A DNA stretch of 44,325 bases. Origin: Ancalomicrobiaceae bacterium (GTDB taxonomy: Bacteria > Pseudomonadota > Alphaproteobacteria > Rhizobiales > Ancalomicrobiaceae). Positions within the stretch are counted from its first letter, which is position 1; each line of letters begins with the position of its first letter. The notes under the pieces were generated by a model. That model was not told the origin of the DNA and ran no database searches. It saw nothing but the letters and a program-made list of their open reading frames with translations. Location: contig JARLIU010000165.1 in the NCBI GenBank assembly GCA_031291595.1, positions 1-44,325 on the forward strand, written 5' to 3'. Of the stretch, positions 25,937 to 35,392 are shown in pieces. The translations under genes were made by a program, and so were the position numbers.

Positions 25937-26935
25937 ATGTCCCTGCAGAAAATCCCACTCGGCAGCGCCGGTCCGCTCGTCTCGCGCATGGGGCTCGGCT
26001 GCATGGCGATGTCCGGCGTCTACGGGCCGGCCGACCGGGCCGAGAGCATCGCCACCCTGCATCGCGCGCTGGACGCCGGCGTGACGCTGATCGATACCGG
26101 CGACTTCTACGGCATGGGGCACAACGAACTGTTGATCGCCGAGGCGCTCAAGGGCGGCAAACGCGATTCGGTGCAGCTCAGCGTGAAATTCGGGGCGCAG
26201 CGCGGTCCGGATGGCAGCTGGGTCGGCTACGACGCGCGGCCGGCGGCGGTGAAGACCTGGCTGGCCTACACGCTGCAGCGGCTCGGCACCGACCATATCG
26301 ACATCTATCGCCCTGCCCGGCTCGATCCGAATGTGCCGATCGAAGAGACGGTCGGTGCCATCGCCGACATGGTGAAGGCCGGCTACGTCCGCCACATCGG
26401 CCTGTCCGAGGTCGGGCCGGAGACCATCCGCCGCGCCGTGGCCGTGCACCCGATCTGCGATCTGCAGATCGAATACTCGCTGATTTCGCGCGGTCTGGAA
26501 GCGAGGATCCTGCCGACGGTGCGCGAACTCGGCATTGCGATCACCGCCTACGGCGTCCTCTCCCGCGGCCTCATCTCCGGCCATTGGTCGAAGACCGCGG
26601 GCGACGGCGATCCGCGCCGCCATTATCCGCGCTTTGCCCGCGCCAATCTCGACAAGAACCTCGAACTTGTGGCGGCCATCGCGGCGATCGCCCGGGACAA
26701 GGGCGCCAGCGTCGCCGAGATCGCCACCGCCTGGGTGATGGCGCAAGGGCCGGACATCGTGCCGTTGATCGGCGCACGCAAGCGGGGGCAACTCGACGAA
26801 TCACTGCGGGCCGCCGAAGTCAGGCTCGATTCGGACGATCTCGCCCGGCTGGAAGCGGCCGTGCCCAGGGATGCAGCGGCCGGCGAGCGCTATGCCCCGC
26901 CGCAGATGGCCAACCTCGACAGCGAGCGGCTCTGA
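25937..26935 (+). CDS. Aldo/keto reductase
   Basis: A 332-residue TIM-barrel NADP(H)-dependent oxidoreductase. Asp and Tyr of the catalytic tetrad are in LIDTGDFYGMGHNE and Lys in QLSVKFG. Where most relatives have LHR with the tetrad His, this protein reads DIYRPARLDP, so the His is replaced, as in a subgroup I recall from Alphaproteobacteria. VRHIGLSEVG, LQIEYSLISR and IVPLIGARK are the usual cofactor-binding and barrel segments. The ATG at 25937 is preceded by GAGGAG; the frame extends back into the preceding gene. A stand-alone gene; substrate unknown. Confidence 0.92.
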   Translation: MSLQKIPLGSAGPLVSRMGLGCMAMSGVYGPADRAESIATLHRALDAGVTLIDTGDFYGMGHNELLIAEALKGGKRDSVQLSVKFGAQRGPDGSWVGYDARPAAVKTWLAYTLQRLGTDHIDIYRPARLDPNVPIEETVGAIADMVKAGYVRHIGLSEVGPETIRRAVAVHPICDLQIEYSLISRGLEARILPTVRELGIAITAYGVLSRGLISGHWSKTAGDGDPRRHYPRFARANLDKNLELVAAIAAIARDKGASVAEIATAWVMAQGPDIVPLIGARKRGQLDESLRAAEVRLDSDDLARLEAAVPRDAAAGERYAPPQMANLDSERL

Positions 26936-27048
26936 CCGCGCTGCCACCGTCCGCTTCCCGCATCCGTCCTTGGTCGAGCGCGCGCTTTCCGCTCTTCCGG
27001 TCATCGGCCGATCGACGTAAAAGCGCGTAACGTTCACGCGAGGTCACC

Positions 27049-28683
<1,635 letters not shown>

Positions 28684-28695
28684 GGCTCCGCCAGC

Positions 28696-29388
28696 TCACA
28701 TCCAGCGCCAGATGCCGGCCGGCCAGTTGCCAAGCGGGATGTGCACCCAACTGGCGCCGAGCCAGAACGCGGCGGCGACGAGGAGCGGGATCGGCCGCCA
28801 GCCACCCCAGCGCGCCCGGCCGGTCGCGAGCGCCTGAAACGGCCAGAAGCTGGTCCGCGCCTGCCATTCCGGCCAGAACACCGGCAGGCTGCGGCGCTTC
28901 TTGGCGTCCTGGAAGGCGCTGCCGACGAGCGCCAGGGTGGCGATCGACACGGACAGGTACACCTGCGGCCAGGACGGGTAGGTGAGAATGTGGCTCGCCG
29001 CCCACAGCGCGATTGCCCACATCATCGGATGCCGGGTGATCGTATAGACGCCCAAGGCTGGCGGCGGGGCGTCCGGCAATTCAGCCGGGGGGATCGCGGC
29101 CGGGTTCTTCACCAGCGAACCGATCAGCAGCACCGAGGCGAAGGCGGTGACGACGGATGCGACCGCCCACAGTCCGTCCCCCACCTCCCACAGCGGCTCA
29201 CCCGGCTCGGCGACGTAGTAGGCGTAGGACAGAAAGCCGACGAGCGAAGCCGCAACGAGGGAGTGCAGGCCGAGGAAGGCCGGCTCGCCAGCCCGGGCGA
29301 CGATCGCCGGGCGTGCCAGGTTCGACGACGCGATATGCACTGCGGTGAACAGGGCGCCGGCGACGGCGACCAGGACTGCCGATCCCAT
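28696..29388 (-). CDS. NnrU family membrane protein
   Basis: A 230-residue integral membrane protein with about six hydrophobic segments, starting VLVAVAGALFTAVHIASSNL. The family signature includes GVYTITRHPMMWAIALWAAS, followed by AFQDAKKRR and a C-terminal WRPIPLLVAAAFWLGASWVH. NnrU was named from a gene linked to denitrification in Rhodobacter and resembles isoprenylcysteine-methyltransferase-like membrane proteins; its reaction is not known. GGGAGG precedes the ATG. No denitrification gene lies nearby, so no nitric oxide role is claimed here. Confidence 0.88.
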   Translation of the reverse strand: MGSAVLVAVAGALFTAVHIASSNLARPAIVARAGEPAFLGLHSLVAASLVGFLSYAYYVAEPGEPLWEVGDGLWAVASVVTAFASVLLIGSLVKNPAAIPPAELPDAPPPALGVYTITRHPMMWAIALWAASHILTYPSWPQVYLSVSIATLALVGSAFQDAKKRRSLPVFWPEWQARTSFWPFQALATGRARWGGWRPIPLLVAAAFWLGASWVHIPLGNWPAGIWRWM

Positions 29389-29502
29389 CCGAACCTCCCG
29401 GGTTCGCCTCTGACGCGGCCGATCCGGACATGCGCCGGTCCGATAAGCTGCCGGTTTACGCCGGCGCGGCTGCTGCAGGCGCTTCCATGCGGATCGGGGT
29501 AT

Positions 29503-29522
29503 CTGGTACCGATGCGTACCAG
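29503..29522. promoter_or_regulatory. Small inverted repeat, possible operator
   Basis: CTGGTAC and GTACCAG are separated by 6 nt, in the 295-bp gap between the DUF2336 gene and the NnrU gene (both minus strand), so upstream of NnrU. Symmetry and size suit a dimeric regulator; no regulator is identified. Nothing else was seen in this gap. Confidence 0.35.
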
Positions 29523-29683
29523 CCAGGTCAACTCGCGATGACTACTGAGGTCGGGGCATGATCGTCCGATCGCGGCGCGCAATCACGCCAACGCGCGTCC
29601 GCACGCGCCTCGACGGCCCGGACAACGATGGCAGGCGGGCCGAATGTGCATTCGGGGCAGTCGGAGGGTCGATTGGCGGTCGG

Positions 29684-30751
29684 TCAGATCGGCTCGGGGC
29701 AGCCGCTCATCAAGCCGGCCAGGATCCGCTGGGATTCGTCCAGACTCAGCTTCATGTAGTCTTCCTGCTCGAAGCGGACCTGGTTCTCCGCGTGCTTCAG
29801 CCGGCGGCGGCGGGCCTGGGCAACGGCGGCAAACCCCTTCGAGCCGACACCGAGGGCTTTCAGCAGGATGGCGATGCCATTGGAGTCGACGCGGACCAGC
29901 AGCCGCATGACGTACATGTTCTCGACATGGGTCAGATTGCTGACCAGCATCGACAGGTCGTTGATGCGATCCTGCTCGGCGAGCGACTTGACCGCCTCGT
30001 CGATCCCTTCCGAGCCGGTTTCGATCATCGCAGTGATCTCGGCGACCTGCGCATTGGCGAGCCTTGCTCGTTTCGCCGCCGCCTGCGTCTGGGCTTCGCG
30101 CTGCGCCTTCCAGACGGTATTGTTCTCCAGCATGCGCGCCTTGAGCATCTCGGCGATGCGGCGAACCAGACGCTCGGCATCCAGCTTGGGCACTTCCGGG
30201 CGGCGAATCAGCGAGCGGCAGATGTCCTCGTCGGTCTCGGCGTTGGCGACCAGCACGGTCAGGGCCCCCGACGCCAGATAGGCACCGGAGTTCTCGACCA
30301 GCGCGATCTGCACGAAGCGGCTGCCGCGGCGCACCAGGATCTCGACCAGATGTTCGCCAAGCCGGCTGCGCGCGGCGATGGCCGCCAGATACGGATCCGG
30401 CTTCTGTTCGGCAATTTCCAGAAGATCCGCGTTGGTGAGGATCGGCGAATAGCGCAGCATAGGCGTGGCGACAGGCGGTTCGTCGTCGATCAGCAGGAAC
30501 ACCACATCCCGCGGCACGAAGGCGCTCGGCGCAATCACCGAGGCGAAATACGTCCGGACGGAGGCATCGACCACCTTCAGCAGCAGCCGGGCGACGTCGC
30601 ACAGCAGCGTAACCTCTTCACAACTCGGCCGGCGCTGGTCGAACACCAGATCGCTCAGGGACGTCAGCAGCCGGCCGCGCGACTCGGCCGATGCATCGCG
30701 CGCGATTTCCTCCAGTCCCATCCGATACAACGCAGCCCCGACCTGGCCCAT
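29684..30751 (-). CDS. DUF2336 domain-containing protein
   Basis: A 355-residue, almost wholly helical cytoplasmic protein of the alphaproteobacterial DUF2336 family. It has HEAT-like paired helices through most of its length, for example LLTSLSDLVFDQ, ILTNADLLEIAEQ and RFVQIALVENSGAYLASGAL, and a charged C-terminal helix region (GFAAVAQARRRRLKHAENQV). No catalytic motif is visible. Repeats of this type usually scaffold protein-protein contacts; the role of the family is not known to me. GGGGA lies just before the ATG. Monocistronic by its flanks. Confidence 0.82.
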   Translation of the reverse strand: MGQVGAALYRMGLEEIARDASAESRGRLLTSLSDLVFDQRRPSCEEVTLLCDVARLLLKVVDASVRTYFASVIAPSAFVPRDVVFLLIDDEPPVATPMLRYSPILTNADLLEIAEQKPDPYLAAIAARSRLGEHLVEILVRRGSRFVQIALVENSGAYLASGALTVLVANAETDEDICRSLIRRPEVPKLDAERLVRRIAEMLKARMLENNTVWKAQREAQTQAAAKRARLANAQVAEITAMIETGSEGIDEAVKSLAEQDRINDLSMLVSNLTHVENMYVMRLLVRVDSNGIAILLKALGVGSKGFAAVAQARRRRLKHAENQVRFEQEDYMKLSLDESQRILAGLMSGCPEPI

Positions 30752-31240
30752 CAGTTCCCCGATTGGTATGTCTTGTGGAGGTTTCGATCCGATCCCGATG
30801 CAAGCACAATGGCCTGCCCGCCCGATCGATGCCGGCAGACGAGGTCACTGCTCTTGGGAGCTTTGTAGCATGTGTAATATTTCCTAAATGTTAATTCCGC
30901 TCCGGCTCTTACAGCTAAGTAGTCCACCCGAAATAGTGTGCGCAATTCTCGTAAAACTTGATACATCAACATCATCTTGTTCAACTGACGGGCGATTCGC
31001 GGCGGCTGTTGGATAATCCGTCCGCGGATGTCAGCTCGCCGTCAGACTGAACGGCGCCAAGGTGCGGGGTCGTGTCACGATGGTCACAGCACACGGGAAT
31101 TTGACGTGCGCACCGGACCGACCATCGGCCCGGCACTTGCGAATTCGTTCCGAGTGAAGAATATGGAATGGATTTTTTGGTAGGTAAGCTGCTACCGAAG
31201 TTCGACTAACCACGCAGACATTCCAATGAGAGGTCGCGGT
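30752..31240. other. Divergent intergenic region, DUF2336 / L,D-transpeptidase
   Basis: About 490 bp between two divergent genes. It is distinctly A+T-richer around 30870-30990 and 31140-31230, where promoters for both genes are expected. No ORF with a credible start, no RNA gene and no strong repeat was recognised. Confidence 0.45.
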
Positions 31241-31861
31241 ATGCGCAGGTCTGTGCTCATCGCGGCGCTTGGTTTTGTCGGGTTCATTTCCTTTGCCCCG
31301 ACAGCAAGCGCCGAATTTAATCCCGCAGTAGAAACCCGTTACGACGCCAGCGGCAATCCGACCGACGGTGTCGAGTTCTTCAAGTTGCACCAGAGCAATC
31401 CTGCTGGCATTTCGTATACGCCCATTCCACGCCAAACGGTCGATTACCATGGCCCCTACGGCAAGGGTACGATTGTCATCAACACCGCCGAACGTCGGTT
31501 GTATCTGGTGCAGGGCGACGGTACTGCGCTGAAATACGGCATCGGCGTCGGCCGTCCGGGCTTCCAGTGGGCCGGGGTGCACCATGTCACCGACAAGGCG
31601 GAATGGCCCGGCTGGACGCCGCCGCCAGAAATGCGCCGGCGCGTTCCCAACCTGCCGGCCCATATGAACGGCGGACCGGACAACCCGCTCGGGGCGCGCG
31701 CCATGTACATCGGCTCGACCTACTATCGCATCCACGGCTCCAACGAGCCCTGGACCATCGGCCAGGCGGTATCGTCCGGCTGCTTCCGCATGACCAACGA
31801 TGATGTGACCGATCTCTACGAGCGCGTTCATGTCGGCGCCAAGGTGATCGTCGTCAACTGA
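31241..31861 (+). CDS. L,D-transpeptidase (YkuD family), exported
   Basis: Cross-links peptidoglycan stem peptides (3-3 links) or attaches proteins to the wall in the periplasm. The 206-residue protein has a signal peptide (MRRSVLIAALGFVGFISFAP, cleavage after ASA) followed by a YkuD domain. The catalytic motif HGSNEPWTIGQAVSSGCFRM gives His165 and Cys181. The substrate-binding GVGRPGFQWAGVHHVTDKAEWPGWTPPPEM region (two shorter conserved blocks, GVGRPGF and WPGWTPPPEM) is typical. Of two in-frame ATGs, 31241 is preferred because GAGAGG lies 9 nt before it; 31226 has none. A terminator follows. Confidence 0.93.
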   Translation: MRRSVLIAALGFVGFISFAPTASAEFNPAVETRYDASGNPTDGVEFFKLHQSNPAGISYTPIPRQTVDYHGPYGKGTIVINTAERRLYLVQGDGTALKYGIGVGRPGFQWAGVHHVTDKAEWPGWTPPPEMRRRVPNLPAHMNGGPDNPLGARAMYIGSTYYRIHGSNEPWTIGQAVSSGCFRMTNDDVTDLYERVHVGAKVIVVN

Positions 31862-31887
31862 CGTCACTCAAGATGCATTCGATTTGC

Positions 31888-31916
31888 CGGGCCGGTGCTG
31901 CCACAGCACCGGCCCG
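31888..31916 (+). terminator. Terminator-like hairpin after the L,D-transpeptidase gene
   Basis: Perfect 12-bp arms CGGGCCGGTGCT / AGCACCGGCCCG around loop GCCAC, starting 26 nt after the stop codon and followed by ACGTCGTTTCC. The stem is strong but the U-run is short. The remaining bases to 32088 show no gene. Confidence 0.7.
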
Positions 31917-32088
31917 ACGTCGTTTCCGGGGCGGCACGAGGCGGCTCACGCATTTGTGCGGTCGCCGCCCTCGGCCGTGCGGCCGGGAGCGCTATGTCAG
32001 TTTTCGATAGAGCCGCGGGCCAGCCGATCGATGGATCGCCCTCGGCGTTCCATCCGGACGCATCCGGCTCGACCGGGCGGCCCGGCGT

Positions 32089-32448
32089 TCAGCGCGACCG
32101 GCCGGCGGCCTCGAGTTCGGCCAGATAGTCCGCCCACAGGCGCGCCTGATCGCGGCCGAGCAGCAAAAGATAGTCCCACATGTAGATGCCGCTCGAATGC
32201 AGGTCGGAAAAGCTGATCTTGACGGCATAGTTGCCAACCGGCTCAAGCCCGAGGATCTCGACGTCGTGCTTGCCGTATTGCAGCTTGTGCTCGGCGGGTG
32301 AATGGCCCTGTACTTCGGCCGACGGGCTCGATACCCGCAAGAATTCCGCCGGCAGATCATACTGCTCGCCGGAATTGAAGCTGACGACAAGCGTGCGGCG
32401 ATCCTGCTTCAGCCGCAGTTCGGTCGGCCATGCGGCGGTTTCAGTCAT
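32089..32448 (-). CDS. DUF971 domain-containing protein
   Basis: A 119-residue protein of the DUF971 / gamma-butyrobetaine-hydroxylase N-terminal-like family. Visible motifs are PTELRLKQDRRTLVVSFNSG, YDLPAEFLRVSSPSAEVQGH, LEPVGNYAVKISFSDLHSSG and IYMWDYLLLLG. In eukaryotic relatives this fold binds zinc, but the Cys/His set is not obvious here. Stand-alone bacterial forms are often encoded next to iron-sulfur or molybdenum-cofactor genes, which fits its divergent position beside moaA. The ATG at 32448 follows AAGGA. The 190-bp region shared with moaA should hold both promoters. Confidence 0.88.
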   Translation of the reverse strand: MTETAAWPTELRLKQDRRTLVVSFNSGEQYDLPAEFLRVSSPSAEVQGHSPAEHKLQYGKHDVEILGLEPVGNYAVKISFSDLHSSGIYMWDYLLLLGRDQARLWADYLAELEAAGRSR

Positions 32449-32638
32449 GTCAAAATCCTTGTTGCTTGTCACCAACTCGTCCTATCATGCGAAGTTCCAC
32501 AGGAAAACCGAAGAAGACGACGACCGGCCAAAGGCATCGGACGGCAGCATTGGAGGACCGGGAGCGGCGCGGGAGACCATCCGCAAGGGTGCGCGTCCTT
32601 CCGGACGATGACAACAGAACACCAAGAAAGAGACCGGA

Positions 32639-33676
32639 ATGACGATCTTCGAGAGGCGCGCAATAGCCTCCCCGCCCGGGGGGCCACTGATCGATTCCTT
32701 TGGCCGAGCCATTTCCTACCTGAGGGTCTCGGTCACCGACCGCTGCGATTTCCGCTGCGTCTACTGCATGTCGGAAGACATGACGTTCCTGCCGAAGAAG
32801 GACCTCTTAAGCCTCGAAGAACTCGATCGGCTGATCGGCGCCTTCTCCAAGCTCGGCACCCGGCGCGTCAGGCTGACCGGCGGCGAGCCCTTGGTCAGAC
32901 GCAATGTCATGTCGCTGTTCGAGACGCTCGGCCGCCGCATCGAGGCGGGCGAACTCGACGAGGTGACGGTCACGACCAACGGCTCGCAGCTGTCGCGCTT
33001 CGCCGCCCAGCTGTATCAGAACGGCGTCAGGCGGGTAAACGTGTCGCTCGATACGCTCAAGCCCGACCGCTTCACCCACATCACCCGCTGGGGCGACATC
33101 AAACAGGTGCATGCCGGCATCGACGCGGCGCTCGCCGCCGGGTTGAAGGTCAAGATCAACAGCGTGGCGGTCAAGGACTTCAACGAGGATGAATTCGACG
33201 ATCTCATCCGCTTCGCGCACGGCCGCGGCATGGATCTGTCGATGATCGAGGCGATGCCGCTCGGCGAAAACATCGGCGACCGCACCGACCAGTACCTGCC
33301 GCTGTCGCTGGTGCGCGAGCGCCTCGGCCACACCTGGACGCTGGAAGAGATCGACTATCGCACCGGCGGGCCGGCCCGTTACGTGCGCATCGCCGAGACC
33401 GGCGGTCGGCTCGGCTTCATCACGCCGATGACGCATAACTTCTGCGACAACTGCAACCGCGTGCGCGTCACCTGCACCGGCACGTTGTTCATGTGCCTCG
33501 GCAAGGACGATTCGGCCGACTTGCGCACGCCGTTGCGCGCCTCCGACGGCAACGAACCGGTGATCGCCGCCATCCGCGAGGCGATGACGCGCAAGCCGAA
33601 GGGCCACGACTTCGTCATCGACCGTTCCACCAGCGCGCCGGCCGTTTCCCGCCACATGAGCGTGACGGGCGGCTAG
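32639..33676 (+). CDS. moaA: GTP 3',8-cyclase (molybdenum cofactor biosynthesis protein A)
   Basis: Radical-SAM enzyme that, with MoaC, converts GTP to cyclic pyranopterin monophosphate, the first step of molybdenum-cofactor synthesis. The 345-residue protein has the radical-SAM cluster CDFRCVYC (Cys36, Cys40, Cys43), the TGGEPL SAM-binding segment and the second [4Fe-4S] site [11 protein letters not shown]...C (Cys269, Cys272, Cys286). It ends in the conserved GG tail needed for activity. The start ATG at 32639 follows GAGACCGGA. The TAG stop lies inside the first CTAG of repeat copy B. No other moa or mob gene is in the window. Confidence 0.96.
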   Translation: MTIFERRAIASPPGGPLIDSFGRAISYLRVSVTDRCDFRCVYCMSEDMTFLPKKDLLSLEELDRLIGAFSKLGTRRVRLTGGEPLVRRNVMSLFETLGRRIEAGELDEVTVTTNGSQLSRFAAQLYQNGVRRVNVSLDTLKPDRFTHITRWGDIKQVHAGIDAALAAGLKVKINSVAVKDFNEDEFDDLIRFAHGRGMDLSMIEAMPLGENIGDRTDQYLPLSLVRERLGHTWTLEEIDYRTGGPARYVRIAETGGRLGFITPMTHNFCDNCNRVRVTCTGTLFMCLGKDDSADLRTPLRASDGNEPVIAAIREAMTRKPKGHDFVIDRSTSAPAVSRHMSVTGG

Positions 33677-33842
33677 CGGTCCGACTCCGACATTTGCGTC
33701 CCACTTGCCGCACGTGTTTGAGCAAATGTCGGAGTCAAAGGACCACTAGCAACTTATTGACTCTCGTGGAGCTTTGAATTCGACATTTGAGTTCGTCCCT
33801 CCCCAGCGCGATGGGACTCAAATGTCGAATTCGCTCCACTAG
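33673..33842. repeat. Two-hairpin intergenic repeat element, copy B
   Basis: Second copy of the element at 18673-18840. Hairpin 1 (33673-33749) has inner arms GACTCCGACATTTGC and complement; hairpin 2 (33763-33842) has inner arms starting GAATTCGACATTTG. Relative to copy A, one T:A pair in each inner stem has become C:G on both arms. The outer stems carry single unpaired changes (CTAGCGGTCC, CTCGTGGAGC). It starts on the moaA stop codon and continues directly into two further hairpins. Confidence 0.92.
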
Positions 33843-33963
33843 AGCGCGATGCTGTCACATGAAATCATGTGACAGCTGAATCAGCGCTCTAAGCTTTTAA
33901 AGGAGCAGTGATTCAGCTTTCAGATGAATCGCCTCGGCGAGTCTATCTGAAAGCATCCTGCTC
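33841..33963. repeat. Two further tandem hairpins following repeat copy B
   Basis: Hairpin 3 (33841-33890): outer arms AGAGCGC/GCGCTCT and perfect 12-bp inner arms GCTGTCACATGA/TCATGTGACAGC with a 2-nt loop. Hairpin 4 (33903-33963): outer arms GAGCAG/CTGCTC, middle arms GCTTTCAGAT/ATCTGAAAGC and a small CGCC/GGCG tip. AGCGCGAT borders the block on both sides (33842 and 33965). These are absent from copy A, so the element is a mosaic of modules. With copy B it fills most of the 372-bp gap between moaA and the methyltransferase gene. Confidence 0.88.
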
Positions 33964-34048
33964 TAGCGCGATCGGCGCCGGCGTCGAAAGATGATTGCCG
34001 GCCACGGCCGGCAATTCCGTTCGCGCCCGAGCTGAGCTAAGAAGGCGC

Positions 34049-34900
34049 ATGTCCAACGATACGCCTTCCGACAAGCCGCGCGAGCGCGCGCCCCGCCCCG
34101 ATCATTCCGCCGCCCGCGCGGGAAAGCGCCCGTCGACGCCGAAGTTCATCCACAAGCAGCGCGGCCGGCCCGGCTCCGGCGCCCCTGACGGCCGCGTCTT
34201 TCTCTACGGCCTGCACACGGTCGAACTGGCGCTCGCCAACCCGAAACGGCGGGTGCACGCGATCTACGCGACGCGCAACGCGCGGGCGCGGCTGGAGGAA
34301 CGCGGCGTCGCGTTTCCGGTCGAGCCGGAGGAGGTGGCGGTCAGGTGGATCGACGGCCGCGTCGGCGAGGATGCGGTGCACCAGGGCGTGCTGATCGAGA
34401 CCGAGACGCTCGATGCGGTGTCGCTCAACGATCTGGGCCGGGCGCGGCTGATCCTGGCGCTCGACCAGGTGACCGATCCGCACAATGTCGGCGCCATCAT
34501 GCGCTCGGCGGTGGCGCTTGGCGCCGACGCGCTGCTGACAGCGACCCGCCACAGTCCGGAGGAAACCGGCGTGTTGGCCAAGGCGGCCTCCGGCGCGCTC
34601 GACCTTCTCACCCACATCGAGGTGGTCAATCTGGCCAAGGCTTTGACGACATTACGGGACGAGGGCTTTACCGTGATCGGGCTGGACAGCGCCGGTTCGG
34701 TAGCCCTCGAAGACACCGATGCCGGCAGGCGCGCAGTGCTGGTGCTCGGCGCCGAGGGCAAGGGCCTCCGGCCGGTGACGCGCGAGGCCTGCGATGCGCT
34801 CGCCCGCGTCGATGTGCCGGGGAAAATCAAGTCGCTCAACGTTTCGAATGCGGCGGTGCTGTCACTCTATATCGTCGGCAAGAAGCTCGGCATCGGCTGA
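34049..34900 (+). CDS. rlmB: 23S rRNA 2'-O-methyltransferase, SpoU/TrmH family (RlmB-like)
   Basis: AdoMet-dependent 2'-O-ribose methyltransferase; RlmB members modify a guanosine in domain V of 23S rRNA. The 283-residue protein starts with a basic, disordered tail (about 1-50, rich in Arg, Pro and Lys). A substrate-binding domain opens VFLYGLHTVELAL, and the SPOUT knot contains motifs DQVTDPHNVGAIMRSA, LVLGAEGKGL and SLNVSNAAVLSLY. The ATG at 34049 follows GAAGG. The exact rRNA site is inferred from family resemblance. Just downstream are a weak hairpin and tRNA-Thr. Confidence 0.93.
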   Translation: MSNDTPSDKPRERAPRPDHSAARAGKRPSTPKFIHKQRGRPGSGAPDGRVFLYGLHTVELALANPKRRVHAIYATRNARARLEERGVAFPVEPEEVAVRWIDGRVGEDAVHQGVLIETETLDAVSLNDLGRARLILALDQVTDPHNVGAIMRSAVALGADALLTATRHSPEETGVLAKAASGALDLLTHIEVVNLAKALTTLRDEGFTVIGLDSAGSVALEDTDAGRRAVLVLGAEGKGLRPVTREACDALARVDVPGKIKSLNVSNAAVLSLYIVGKKLGIG

Positions 34901-34907
34901 AGCCTTT

Positions 34908-34928
34908 GCCGGCGGCGAGCGCGCCGGC
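34908..34928 (+). terminator. Weak terminator-like hairpin after rlmB
   Basis: GCCGGCG and CGCCGGC (7-bp arms, 7-nt loop) lie 8 nt after the stop codon. There is no U-run, so it may only protect the transcript end. Confidence 0.3.
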
Positions 34929-35062
34929 CAAACCGGACAGTTGGCGCCGGCGGTCGCGGACCACCCGGCCGGCCCGATCCGGCGCAGGAACCCGATCGCT
35001 CCGGATTTCCCCACGTGAACGGGCTTTTCCCGATCCGGCTCGCATGCTATCTCAGCCGCCTC

Positions 35063-35137
<75 letters not shown>

Positions 35138-35392
35138 GCCTCCGAAGCCAAATCCGTCGTTTGACGAGTACGGCACGGCAGCAAGCCATTGCAGCATGGG
35201 GCGACTTTCGTGCGGCGGCCGATTTGGTTCATCTGTGGCCGTTTCGATTCATTTCATTTTCACGATTAATCGTGTTTCTTGGCGCACTATTGGTGATGCG
35301 GCCTATCATCTGTTCAATCGCATGCGACGTACCATCTTATATGCGTTTTTACTTGCCTGACATGCGTTCACCTTTGAAAAGGAGGGTACGTC

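Noticed and set aside
28696-29388. Denitrification locus suggested by NnrU
   Set aside because: No nir, nor or nnrR gene is in the window; NnrU-family proteins are widespread outside denitrifiers.
29558-30868. 436-codon plus-strand frame opposite the DUF2336 gene
   Set aside because: It is antisense to a gene with clear family resemblance and its own translation shows no domain.
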